DNA of 64,000 nucleotides, taken from positions 39,016,164-39,080,163 of the forward strand of contig CM049315.1 in NCBI GenBank assembly GCA_026874595.1, in the 5' to 3' direction. Origin of the DNA: Sipunculus nudus. Lineage: Eukaryota > Annelida > Sipuncula > Golfingiida > Sipunculidae. Below the pieces are notes generated by a model. That model worked only from the letters and a program-made list of their open reading frames with translations. It was not told the DNA's origin and ran no database searches. The first letter of the stretch is position 1, and each line of letters begins with the position of its first letter. The position numbers and the translations under genes are program-made. Shown here in pieces: positions 51,863 through 60,985 of the stretch.

Positions 51863-52099
51863 AATTTTTTTTTTGCTTCCTAACAAAATTTTTTTTTTCG
51901 TTTCTAAAATTTTTTTTTTGCTTCCTAAAAATTTTTTTTTTGCTTCCTACAATTTATTTTTTGCTTCCTAAAAATTTTTTTTTGCTTCCTAAAATTTTTT
52001 TTTTGCTTCCTAAACAAATTTTTTTTTGCTTCCTAAACAAATTTTTTTTTGCTTCCTAAAACTTTTTTTTTTTGCTTCCTCAAAATATTTTTTTTTGCG
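51863..52099 (-). repeat. Right-arm tandem array, inverted copy of the left array
   Basis: About ten units of a T-run plus GCTTCCTAAA, the reverse complement of the left-arm unit, make the two arrays capable of pairing in a long imperfect stem. Confidence 0.9.
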
Positions 52100-52313
52100 A
52101 AATTCTATGTCGAGATCTCGAGATAAATATTTTTTTTTGGTGTCCTGAATCAGCCACCGTATTTTACAAAGTATCAAAAGGCTAAATTTTGAATTGTTTC
52201 AAACATTATCCCTTTTCTTACATGACTTTCTACACATATTTAATAAACATCCATAGTCAAGGATACGTATCGTGTAGCAGCCCCTGAGATCCAAAATGCG
52301 GCAGAAAACGAAA

Positions 52314-53226
52314 CTTTTATCTTAAATGTTATTAATCATTTATCTCTATTTTCACCAGCCCTTTTTTCTTTAACGTTAATAACCCTTTATTTCTAATATT
52401 ATAAACCCTTTATCTCTCCCATTAATAGCCCTTTATCTTTAATGCTAATAACCCTATATCACTACTTTTACTGACCCTTTATCTTTAATGTTGCTAACCC
52501 TACTGTTGCTTACCCATTATCTTTTATGTAAATAACCATTATCTCTTCTATTATTACCCATTTATCGTAAATGGTACTAACCCTTTATCTCAACTATTAC
52601 TAAACCTTTATCTGTAATGTTACTAACTTTTTATCTCTACCTTAACCTACCCTTTATCTTTAATGTAAATAACCCTTTATATCGCCTATCATCAACCCTT
52701 TATCGTTATTGGTAGTAGTCTCTACTAAAACAAACCCTTTATCTGTAATGTTACTAACTCTTTATATTTACGTTTACTTATCATTAATCTTTAATGTTAA
52801 TAACCATTTATCTCTACCTATTACTAATCCATTATCTCTACTTTTACTAATCCTATTCATTTAAAGTTAATAAACCTTTATCTTTACTATTACTAACGCT
52901 TTATCTTTAATGTTACTAATCCTTTATCTCTTCTTTTTACTAATCCTTTACATTTAATGTAAATAACCCTTCATCTGTACTATTATTAACCCTTTATCTT
53001 AAATGTTAGTAACCCTTTATCTCCACGATTATTAACCATTTATCTTTAATGTTACTAACTCTCCATCTCTACTCTTACTAACCAAGTTTTCATGAATATT
53101 ACTAACGTTTTATCTTTAATGTTACTCATCCTTTTCCCCCATCTCCTACTATCCCTCATCTTTACTAATCTTTAATGTGAATAAATCTTTATCTTTAATG
53201 TACCTGGTCCTTCATCTTTAATGTTC
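52314..53226 (+). repeat. Degenerate minisatellite, about 23-bp unit with TAACCC core
   Basis: Roughly 39 imperfect copies of TAACCCTTTATCTnTAnTnTTAC are present. Two unit types tend to alternate (TATCTTTAATGTTAC and TATCTCTACTATTAC), suggesting a 46-47 bp higher-order dimer. Many units contain TAACCC, the complement of the metazoan telomere hexamer TTAGGG, but it is never in an uninterrupted hexamer run. It starts about 150 bases after the foldback element. No frame of note crosses it. Confidence 0.9.
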
Positions 53227-53593
53227 ACGAAATGTGTTCTTTATAGAAAATGTTTTGGACAGACCTGTGCGTGTTAATTTGTACCGTTCAGTCGTTCGTG
53301 CCATCGCCCTCCAAGATAGACTTTATATCCTGTCGCGTGCTTGATTGGAAGCATTGTCTGGAAGTAACCAGCACATTCAATTTTCTTGTTTGATTTATAC
53401 AGTTCTTTCTTCATTAATTGATCATTTATTTAATCTGTTTTAAGGATAAGCATGTAGAATTAACTTGTGTCGATGGACTTTGCATGATAATAAGCTGTTT
53501 TACTATTATTTTTACAACTGATTATGTATTTTATAGGTAAAATTATGTTTGAGTGCCCACCCGATCAGATGAGTATTTTTTTTTTCATGTTGA

Positions 53594-53670
53594 CCACCAG
53601 AGGGCAGATAGCTAGTTAGGTTTTTACAATGACGTCAGCTGGCGAATGTTAATGGCTTCACATATATAAT
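53594..53670 (+). promoter_or_regulatory. Motif cluster: CTCF-like site, CRE, TATA-like
   Basis: CCACCAGAGGGCAG (53594-53607) matches the CTCF core consensus well. A perfect TGACGTCA (53630-53637) follows, then TATATAAT (53663-53670) about 25 bases later. The arrangement would suit a rightward core promoter or an insulator-promoter pair. The matches are seen; function is inferred from position only and no gene is recognised downstream. Confidence 0.3.
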
Positions 53671-53751
53671 ATTGGTAAGCCACCCTTAAATGACTATAGA
53701 GTTATGTTTCCAGAAACTTTTTACATTTTTTATCATACACGTTTCACATGT

Positions 53752-53753
<2 letters not shown>

Positions 53754-53798
<45 letters not shown>
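53754..53798. repeat. (GA)n microsatellite
   Basis: An uninterrupted GA tract of about 45 bases. Confidence 0.97.
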
Positions 53799-53802
<4 letters not shown>

Positions 53803-54375
53803 TACTTTTGCAAACACTGTAAGACATACTGGTAGCCTGAAGACTGTGACACACTTATTTTATTAAACAGACCCAGCAATAACAAACAGACAGACAGACA
53901 ATTCTTTAGACAAAGAATATGTAGGTTTGGCTACTTTTACTTTTATGTGCACGATAATATTCATGAATTAACCATGTTTTTGGCAATGAAAATTACTATT
54001 AAAAGGATAGTAACAGAGTTTGTTAATTCATCGTCAGATTGGTTGCATCATATAATTATCAGCATCCAAATACGTAATTCGACACAGTCACGTGTGGATT
54101 TTTTTTTTCAGTTGCACTTTGAAATTGAATAATGAACATTGTCTAGAATCTTGTCGAATGGCGGTTAATACATATCATGCCCTAAAATTAGCATAATTCT
54201 GTAAAATGTAAGCCGCATAAAATTACAAAATAAGTTGATATAATCATACATAATCACTGCCGTGATTAGGCAGCACAGGGAATTCCAAAAATGAAGGAAC
54301 ATGTTTCCCCAGTTACTTGTGGGAATTCTCTCTGTCTCAGTCTGTCCGACCTTCATTATGAAATAGTGATAATGA

Positions 54376-54444
54376 TTATAAATTTTATTATGATTATTAT
54401 AATTTTAAATTTTATTATAATATTTATTATTATAACTATAAATT
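54376..54444. repeat. ATT/AT-only simple repeat
   Basis: About 70 bases of TTATTATAATTTT-type words, just before the second Helitron-like copy. Confidence 0.75.
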
Positions 54445-54514
54445 ATCTGTACATAATAAACATTCAAATGCTTAAGGTGCTTAACAGTAAAATCCATGTA
54501 AAATGAGAAAAGAG

Positions 54515-55433
54515 TGATAAAATGGACCATCCAATGTAATACCTATAAAAGGAATTCGGTCAATCTTTGTTCGTAATGTCCTCAAAAAGCGCGTTGCGTA
54601 CGATACTGTGCGATACTTCATTTTAAAGGTTGTTGTTCCCGCAATGTCCTTGCCGATATGAGAATAAATTATTTTTAATGTACACATCATTTTGAGTGAT
54701 TTAATGCAATTTTTATAATCTGCATGGAGGTTTCCACCGAAAACAGCGGAACTGACTTCGGCAAAGACTGGATTGCTTCCATTTGTGGTCCAATGCAGCA
54801 AAGGATTAAGGACTTATATTGTGCAAATGAATAACACATAACTCTCACTTTACGAAAAGGAGGGGTTCAACCCATGGGGATATGTGACAAGACCTAATAC
54901 AAGGTCCCCATTTCCGAAAAAGGGGTGGGGGTGGGGTGAGGGCGGGGTTTCCAGGACTCAAAATTGGTCTGATACGATTGAAAACGGTTCTGACCTCACT
55001 TGGGTCCGCTTCTGCTACTAACGAGGTATGCATATGTCCGTTTCTTTATTCAAGAATAATTTTCCTACATTAAATTCATTCTTCATGTCTTCCCCACATC
55101 AACCTATTATTTTTACGTCCAACAATAGTAACCAGTCAAAGATCATTGAAAACCCGGATGTCCCCGCATTCCATTCCGGTTCGAATATGTAAACATAATC
55201 TCTCACCAGGTCTTCAAGGTAAACGTACCAGTATATGAATTTTTTGCCATGAGCGCAGCGCCACAAATTAAATGGAAAAGAAACATTTGTACTAACTTAT
55301 AATGATAGTAAAATCTTCTATGTTTTCTGTTTACTTTAAGAATAATATATCTGAGCCAACATTACTCATATTAGTTAACTCATCTCTCCAGCCATGGTAA
55401 AAAGCCCGGTATACCGGGTATATCAGCTAGTAT
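54515..55433 (+). mobile_element. Non-autonomous Helitron-like element, copy 2
   Basis: This is co-linear with 23299-24293, with shared blocks: a CATTTTAAAGGTT block, TGTACACAT, GGGTCCGCTTCTGCTA, CACATCAACCTA, CATTCCGGTTCGA, GGTCTTCAAGGTAAAC and GCGCCACAAA. It ends GCCCGGTATACCGGG, ten bases, then CTAG followed by T, matching a Helitron 3' terminus inserted before T. A G-rich patch (54915-54950) occupies the same relative place as in copy 1. No replication-initiator or helicase coding sequence is present. Confidence 0.6.
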
Positions 55434-55796
55434 ACAATAGGATCATTCCTCTGTGATCTGCAAACAGCCACAACAGGTTTTGAAACAGTATATGTATCCT
55501 GTCTTAAAATGAAAAGTTTGTATCTGATTTCAATCTTTTGACATTATTTACAAGTTTACAATATTTCTTTGTTGTGTGTATTTCGTTTTCCTTTTTCGAG
55601 CTCTCACCACGGAAAGTTTAAAAACGGTAGTATCTTATATCACTTTTTATGATTATTATAATGTGAGGTTAATCCTGATCTATCCCAGCTGCAGTATAGT
55701 TCAGGGAGTCTATCTATCCTCAAGAAGCACATGCTTGGAATAAATCAACCGAACATTTCCCTCGTAGGAACCAATACAAGTACAAAGCAGTTTTCT

Positions 55797-55870
55797 TTTA
55801 GCTCAGCTGACTGAAAGTCAACTGAGATAGAGGAATGACCCTTTGTATAGGTCGTCCGGCCGTCCGTTAG
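55797..55870 (+). repeat. Fragment of a dispersed mollusc-type repeat (TTAGCTCAGCTGACTGAAAGTCA)
   Basis: TTTAGCTCAGCTGACTGAAA followed by GTCAACTGAG and a GTCGTCCGGCCGTCCG run matches wording I recall from a highly abundant bivalve repeat. Only the first roughly 70 bases are recognisable. It is not a tRNA gene despite the TAGCTCAG word. Confidence 0.45.
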
Positions 55871-56139
55871 CAAGGCACGAATTATGGGTCTTGTAAGTTC
55901 CCCCGCAAAACAATTAAAAATTTGATATCTTGATAATTAATGCATGGATTGCCATAAATCTTGCTTTAAAATCCTGAATACTGACCATGACTTATTTGTG
56001 TCAGTTCCAGAAAACTGGCGGCCCGCCTGTATTTTTCGGAATTTTAAGGTTTTTTTTCTATTTTCGAGACCGTCAAATGACAGCAATCATATTCTTAGCT
56101 GTGGTTTCATCTTGTGTACCGTAACCTATTGTGTTTATA

Positions 56140-56545
56140 GATCACTAGAAAATGGGGACCCGTTGGGTCCCGTTGCAGAGGAAGGGTGTATTGCCGCGTA
56201 GTGTGTCCCCATACCCGTAACGTGGCGATCTACCCAGACCCGTAAGGTAGCGACGACTGGTGCTCGATGCCGAACCAATAATTTGTCTTTGTGGGCCAAG
56301 GTGGAGGTCAGCATTGGTGAGGTGAGAGTGGTGTGATGTTGTGCAACAAATCTGTGATGTGATGCTGCCGGGAATTCAATTGAGTGCAAGTGGACGAGCC
56401 AAACTGATGCGCATTGTGTAAGTTAGGGCATCTACCTGACGCTGATAGCAAAACCGGCCCACTGTCATGGACCATTTCTGTGGGTTTTACGGGACAAACA
56501 AACAGACTTACAGAAAGGGCAATTTTAGTAGTATATAGATAGATA
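56140..56545 (+). repeat. Retroelement-like 3' remnant (tentative)
   Basis: A GC-richer block ends in GGGACAAACAAACAGAC, CAATTTTAGTAGTATATAGAT and short GATA repeats. It resembles the tails of RTE-type LINE copies in molluscs as I recall them. Opposed frames of about 85 codons overlap at the start and have no motif. Family and boundaries are uncertain. Confidence 0.3.
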
Positions 56546-56654
56546 AGCGAGAGCCCTACATTTATTACCTGTATATCCGTCTGTTCGTCTGTCCGTACAT
56601 CAGACCATCCACTAATTCATTTTCTGATGATAACTACAAGAATTCTATTAATTA

Positions 56655-57330
56655 TTGGGTCACAAGGTCAAAGGACAAGGTCACAGGGGGTATCTATCCA
56701 CAATTTTGGATCAGATCATAAATCCAGTTTGGATTTAAAAATTAAATAATTAAAACTTTGCTTATATATATTGCCCACCTCTAAAGTAAAAACCCTATAG
56801 ATTCTGAGGTCATGAGATCAAAGGATAAGGTCACAGGACCCACTTAAATAAAGAGATTTTTAATGAATTTTAAACCAAACATGTCATCACAGATATCCCA
56901 TCTTCCACATTTGGCTCATCCGCCCACAGGGAAGATTTTTTTTCGGGGCAACAGGGTCAAAGATCAAGGTCACAGGGCCCATCTGTTCACAAATTAATTT
57001 ATGAACGATGACCCTGGTTTGATTAGACAGATTAACTTCACATTTTATTAATGACCATCACTAAAGAAAGAAACATTTTAATTTCGGGGACATCTTTAAA
57101 AAGACTGTGGATGCATTGTAAATCAAACTTTTCATCCCAAACTTTCCGTCTTTCACATATAGCTTAACTGCTCTGAAAGAAATCTGTAGATTTTGAGGTA
57201 ACCTGGTCAGAGGCCAAGGTCACTGAACCCTCCTTTTTTTAAAGGAGTGTTAGAAAAATAGAATTTTTGGTTTAAGGACTGTCAGTTCTTAGATTTTTAG
57301 GTTACAAGGTAAAGGGGCAAGGTCACAGGA
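56655..57330 (+). repeat. Five dispersed AGGTCA-rich units
   Basis: Variants of GGTCA-CAAGGTCAAAGG-ACAAGGTCACAGG occur at 56656, 56815, 56947, 57195 and 57300, 105-250 bases apart, in one orientation. Each contains one to three AGGTCA-like hexamers in direct order, the half-site of many nuclear receptors. They belong to a degenerate tandem repeat seen widely in molluscs. Receptor binding is possible but untested. Confidence 0.6.
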
Positions 57331-57674
57331 AAAAACATTTTGAAAAAGCTAAACATTATATCTTTTATGGTTGAGGTACCTGTCTCCTCTTTTGTTGCTT
57401 GCTTAATTAAGCACAATTTCATCTGCAAAACTGCATTGCGGTTTCGAGATTCGTAACTAGGCGGGACATATGATAATTCTGACGTCAACCATGGGCTCGG
57501 TGTACCGCACCTGCGGGTACTTGGTGTATAATCACCCGAGGCTCATATCACCGCGGGATCCCGAAAGGCGCACTCGTTAGTGAGTAAAACGCGATCGTGG
57601 GGCTTTAAGTCTTCCAAATTAACCTGCAGAGCGCTCACTCAAGTTAGGGGCCGACCGTATAAAATATCACCGCC

Positions 57675-57748
57675 TTTGAAGAGATTCGAACTCACGAACC
57701 CCGGTTTCAAGTCCTGCGCTCCATCTCTAGACCACGGGTGCCGGCAGG
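57675..57748 (-). mobile_element. tRNA-derived SINE head
   Basis: On the minus strand, TGGTCTAGAGATGGAGCG (A box/D arm) is followed by AGTTCGAATCTC (B box; complement at 57681-57692). The roughly 40-base spacing fits a tRNA-derived Pol III promoter. The associated SINE body probably extends towards 57480. An intact acceptor stem is not evident, so this is a SINE rather than a tRNA gene. Confidence 0.55.
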
Positions 57749-58044
57749 CACACAGCAGTCAGCTGATGAGCGGACAGTCATTCATGCAAAACTCACATGT
57801 GAACATAACTGTGATGACTTAGATGGCAGCTACTTATAGCAAACTGCTAAAGAATGCTTCATTTTCGATATTATCATTTTTTTTTTTGCTAGCGAGAATA
57901 TTGCGATATGAAAACCATGAAGCCTACCATGGAGTATATGTCTGAAACTGCATAAACCGAACCATCACCGATAACACTAAACAGCAGAGCACAAACATCT
58001 CAATATACATATGTACGTGTCACTTACAATACAGATTATTGATA

Positions 58045-58199
58045 CAGTAGAACCTCGAATTTTAGTTTTTTTTCCAATTTTTTTTCTCATGAAATTTAAA
58101 ATGAGGAACCAAAATTTACCTCTATTAAACGAAGAGCGGAAATACGACATTCGACAAATTATATGTCTCCATATCATTAAGATATTCGAAGTTCCACTG
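58045..58199. mobile_element. Pogo/Tigger-type MITE, about 155 bp
   Basis: The left terminal repeat CAGTAGAACCTCGAAT and right terminal repeat (reverse complement CAGTGGAACTTCGAAT) differ at two of 16 bases. Both are flanked by TA (58043-58044 and 58200-58201), the target site of the Tc1/mariner/pogo superfamily. Terminal CAGTxGAACC is a pogo/Tigger signature. The 155 bases have no transposase. The small opposed frames spanning it are incidental. Confidence 0.8.
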
Positions 58200-58201
58200 T
58201 A

Positions 58202-59159
58202 CGTTGACTGAAACAATTTTTCAAAAAGAAAATATTCTCCAAATCCTCAAAAACCACAATTAAAAATATTCCTGATATTCATTGAATAAGTTTTAGATAA
58301 TACTTTATACACCAATAGAGACTGACTTTCACAAGAGCAAAGCACCGTCACTTAATGGATTCAGATCGCCTAAAACTTTCCAACACTAACTTATTTGAAA
58401 GTGTTCTACTCGATTTACGGGGTATACCTTTGAAATCAAGAGAGTGACACACGGTTAATCACAAGCAATACATAAAACGCAATGTCATAAAGTAATGGCA
58501 TTTCATAACATGTCCGATTTATGGCTTAACCGCCTTGTCGCTTATCATACCGGTGCAATATTATGCTTTGTCTTATCAAAATCCCACACAAGGGTTAACT
58601 AATGGACATAAAATCCCTTTGACTGAGCACAGCGGATGAGAAAGTCGCCGCAATGACGGGAAAGGCCGTCCTGCCAACTTGCTGCTAAGGGTTTCATGAA
58701 AGGACCCCCTTTCCTTCTCATGTTCTCACAAATGTAGCGACACAAAGGAGAAAAAGAACTTATTCCAATAAGGTGATTTTAATCGATGCCTAGCGGCGGC
58801 CCGAGCGCCACTTCTTGTGTGATCAAAGTAAACGTTCAATTTGTCACGTGAGGCCCGACAGTAGTTACAGGGGCCTCGTCACAGGTCTTTAGTGACAGAA
58901 AACTCCAGACGCCAATTTGGCATGTTTAAATGTAGATGACGCGTAAAGATTGCGTAAAGATTTCACTCTTAAGTTGCCTTCCTTTATTTTATTTTTTCCC
59001 CGAATAAATGTAAGGCTGGACCTTTTCACCGCCTTATGCTTGTAAATTATAACTACTTTATCTCTATCAAATTCACTTGCTTTTCTGACAATATTTCGTT
59101 ATAAGCAAAGTTGAACTTATTCAGCCTTGATTCATATAGACGTATGCAGTGTATGTGCG
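58202..59159. other. Non-coding stretch, nothing recognised
   Basis: The GC-richer segment 58600-58930 stands out from AT-rich flanks. No reading frame, RNA gene or mobile-element end is recognised. Confidence 0.5.
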
Positions 59160-59168
59160 TACACACAT

Positions 59169-59198
<30 letters not shown>
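59160..59198. repeat. (CA)n-(TA)n compound microsatellite
   Basis: A CA run passes directly into a TA run immediately before the tail of the minus-strand SINE. Confidence 0.95.
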
Positions 59199-59199
<1 letters not shown>

Positions 59200-59392
59200 G
59201 ATTTACGAATAGCCATGCTGGTTCACTTTATATAGATGGAAACGGTATAAACAGAAAAGTCGGTTCACTGCCGATGGGAATCGAACCCACGATCTTCCGA
59301 TTTCCGGTCGGCTGCCTTAGCAATATGGCTACTCCAGATCCCCGACCCCTCTGTGTATTTGCACTCTTTTAAAGGTATCTAGCGAAGTCACG
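59200..59392 (-). mobile_element. tRNA-derived SINE, copy A (minus strand)
   Basis: The B box GGTTCGATTCC is at 59277-59287 on the minus strand, preceded by GGCAGCCGACCGGAAATCGG, which can form an anticodon-like stem-loop. An upstream flank reads CTTCGCTAGATACC. The tail reads GAACCGACTTTTCTGTTTAT and ends in the TA microsatellite. It is the inverted partner of copy B, about 190 bases away. Confidence 0.7.
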
Positions 59393-59452
59393 CCACAGTA
59401 ACTGATGGCCTTATTTGGTGTGCAGCATATATTAATTATATATAGATATATG

Positions 59453-59515
59453 AATAGCAATGCTAGTTCACTGTATATAGATGGAAATGGTATACATAGA
59501 AAAGTCATTGCTTCG
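59453..59515 (-). mobile_element. SINE tail fragment
   Basis: This segment matches the tail of copy A (59207-59270) in the same orientation: GAATAGCnATGCTnGTTCAC, ATATAGATGGAAA and GAAAAGTC words. The tRNA-like head is missing. It sits directly before copy B, which is in the opposite orientation. Confidence 0.6.
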
Positions 59516-59690
59516 CTGGTTCCTTTTAAAGTGTGCAAATACACAGAAGGGTTGGGGATCTGGCGCAGCCATGTGGTTAATGGCTGCCGACCGGAAATCG
59601 GAAGATCGTGGGTTCGATTCCCACCGGCAGTGAACCGACTCTTCATGGTTAAACATTTCCATATATATATGTATGTATATTTATATAATA
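59505..59690 (+). mobile_element. tRNA-derived SINE, copy B (plus strand)
   Basis: GGGGATCTGGCGCAGCC (A-box region) and a perfect B box GGTTCGATTCC (59611-59621) are followed by CCACCGGCAGTGAACCGACT and an AT-rich tail. It is very similar to copy A across the head. The 174-codon frame crossing it is an artefact of the repeat. Confidence 0.7.
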
Positions 59691-59984
59691 TATATCTATA
59701 TACGCAAGAAAAACGTGCTGCATTTCTTATTGGCCCGGGAGCAAGCAAAACTTGTAATATACTACGATACATTTGTACATTTAATGACCATAACATAAAA
59801 TCGATGCGTTATGGTTATTTTTTTTTAATTTTCCCTTTGTACTTTGCCGGTGTTTGTAAACGGATTCTTTGCAATATTAACTTCTTTTCAATTTCCATGG
59901 TATACATGCACTGTGATACTTCAGGATAAGTTTGTGTTTGTGACATGTACAGCCGTAATTATGCATGATGTATGGTGATATGCG

Positions 59985-59990
59985 TATATA

Positions 59991-60042
<52 letters not shown>
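59985..60042. repeat. (TA)n microsatellite, left block
   Basis: A TA tract of about 58 bases abutting the MITE-like insert. Confidence 0.97.
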
Positions 60043-60045
<3 letters not shown>

Positions 60046-60135
60046 ACTCGACCCATGACCGATTTTCTGAAAATTCGTTTTTCCGAAAAAAAAAACTTGT
60101 CCCCCGACGCTTTCGGAAAAAACGGAGCTCTACTG

Positions 60136-60137
<2 letters not shown>
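60043..60137. mobile_element. Pogo-like MITE fragment inside a TA microsatellite
   Basis: The right edge on the minus strand reads TA-CAGTAGAGCTCCG followed by TTTTTTCCGAAAG, close to pogo-type ends. A degenerate inverted match (CGTTTTTCCGAAAA) lies at about 60078-60091. Both sides are TA microsatellite, so the insert of about 95 bases splits the array. Confidence 0.5.
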
Positions 60138-60205
<68 letters not shown>

Positions 60206-60212
60206 TATATAT
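60138..60212. repeat. (TA)n microsatellite, right block
   Basis: A TA tract of about 75 bases on the other side of the MITE fragment. Confidence 0.97.
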
Positions 60213-60452
60213 TTCTATACGTCGGGTAACACGTCCCAAACTTTAGGGGTTAATAGTTTTATGAACACTGCATGTAAGTTGATGGTTGTTGGTGTGTAAA
60301 AATTGTGTGTATAATTTGAATATGTTTCTTAAATTTCATTAGTCCAAGAGTCCAACTTCCCGATTTATTACAATCATAAATTTGCACAGTGATATTTGTT
60401 ATATCATGTTGCAGTAACACTCCTGCACACAATAATGCAGATACCTGTAACG

Positions 60453-60471
60453 ATATATATATATATATATT

Positions 60472-60541
<70 letters not shown>
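60453..60541. repeat. (TA)n microsatellite
   Basis: A TA tract of about 89 bases with one TTTATG interruption; it immediately precedes the 153-bp repeat units. Confidence 0.97.
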
Positions 60542-60543
<2 letters not shown>

Positions 60544-60544
60544 T

Positions 60545-60985
60545 GGTCGAGAGCGGTTCCAGTATATATCTAAATGAGGCATTCTTGAGTAGGGTAACAG
60601 TCTTTATCCGAATGACGCACACTTGACCATGGTCTGCCGAAGCATCATAACTTGATGTATACAGTTTTAACAAGGTTAATTTAGGCGAGTCTTACATGAA
60701 CTGGAGGTCCGTGAGGAAATTTATGAATGGAGCACACTGTGTGTAGGGTATTAAGTCTGCTTTCATATCAGCTGTACATGTCTGTGGCTTGTGGGAGCAC
60801 CTTTACGTGACACTAGCATTAATAATAAGGGTTTATACATGGCAGTCCTACATTGAGTGAAGGTCATTCACACTGGAGCTCCTTGTGAGAAGGGTACCAG
60901 TCTAGTTCCAAATCAGGCGCTCTTGTCCGTGGCCGGTCTGGGCATCTTTATTTGATGTTTACAGTAACAATAGGGGACGATAATG
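60545..60985 (+). repeat. Three copies of a degenerate repeat, about 153 bp each
   Basis: Aligned blocks start near 60583, 60737 and 60890. Each reads in order: AGGGTA, a CAGTCT/AAGTCT block, a TC-A-G block, CTTG/CATG, GGTCTG/GGCTTG, AGCATC/GGCATC, a TGATGT/TGACACT block and AACAA/AATAA. Spacing is about 153 bases, with perhaps 60-70% identity by eye. This is a satellite-like unit length. No coding potential is seen. Confidence 0.6.

Larger units (their letters stand above)
50375..52159. mobile_element. Foldback-type transposon with long composite inverted arms
   Basis: The left end CGGTGGCTGATTTAGGAC and the right end (reverse complement CGGTGGCTGATTCAGGAC) differ at one base, and each is flanked by TA, consistent with a TA target duplication. 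The inverted similarity continues inward through TATTTATCTCGAGATCTCGACATAGAATTTC wording (with a 17-base extra segment on the left). It then enters arrays of an approximately 20-bp A-tract repeat. The arms are about 275 bases (left) and 305 bases (right). The central 1.2 kb (50661-51850) has poly-C tracts and frames under 80 codons, with no transposase. It is a non-autonomous foldback element; the superfamily is uncertain (Tc1/mariner-like target site only). Confidence 0.75.

Noticed and set aside
52314-53226. True telomeric array
   Set aside because: TAACCC never occurs in consecutive hexamers; it is embedded in a 23-bp unit.
59553-59630. Functional tRNA gene
   Set aside because: The A and B boxes are present, but the acceptor stem is not convincing and a near-identical copy lies in inverted orientation close by, which fits a SINE.
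59329-59929. Overlapping 155- and 174-codon frames on opposite strands
   Set aside because: They run through tRNA-derived SINE copies and their shared segments reflect the repeat rather than a gene.
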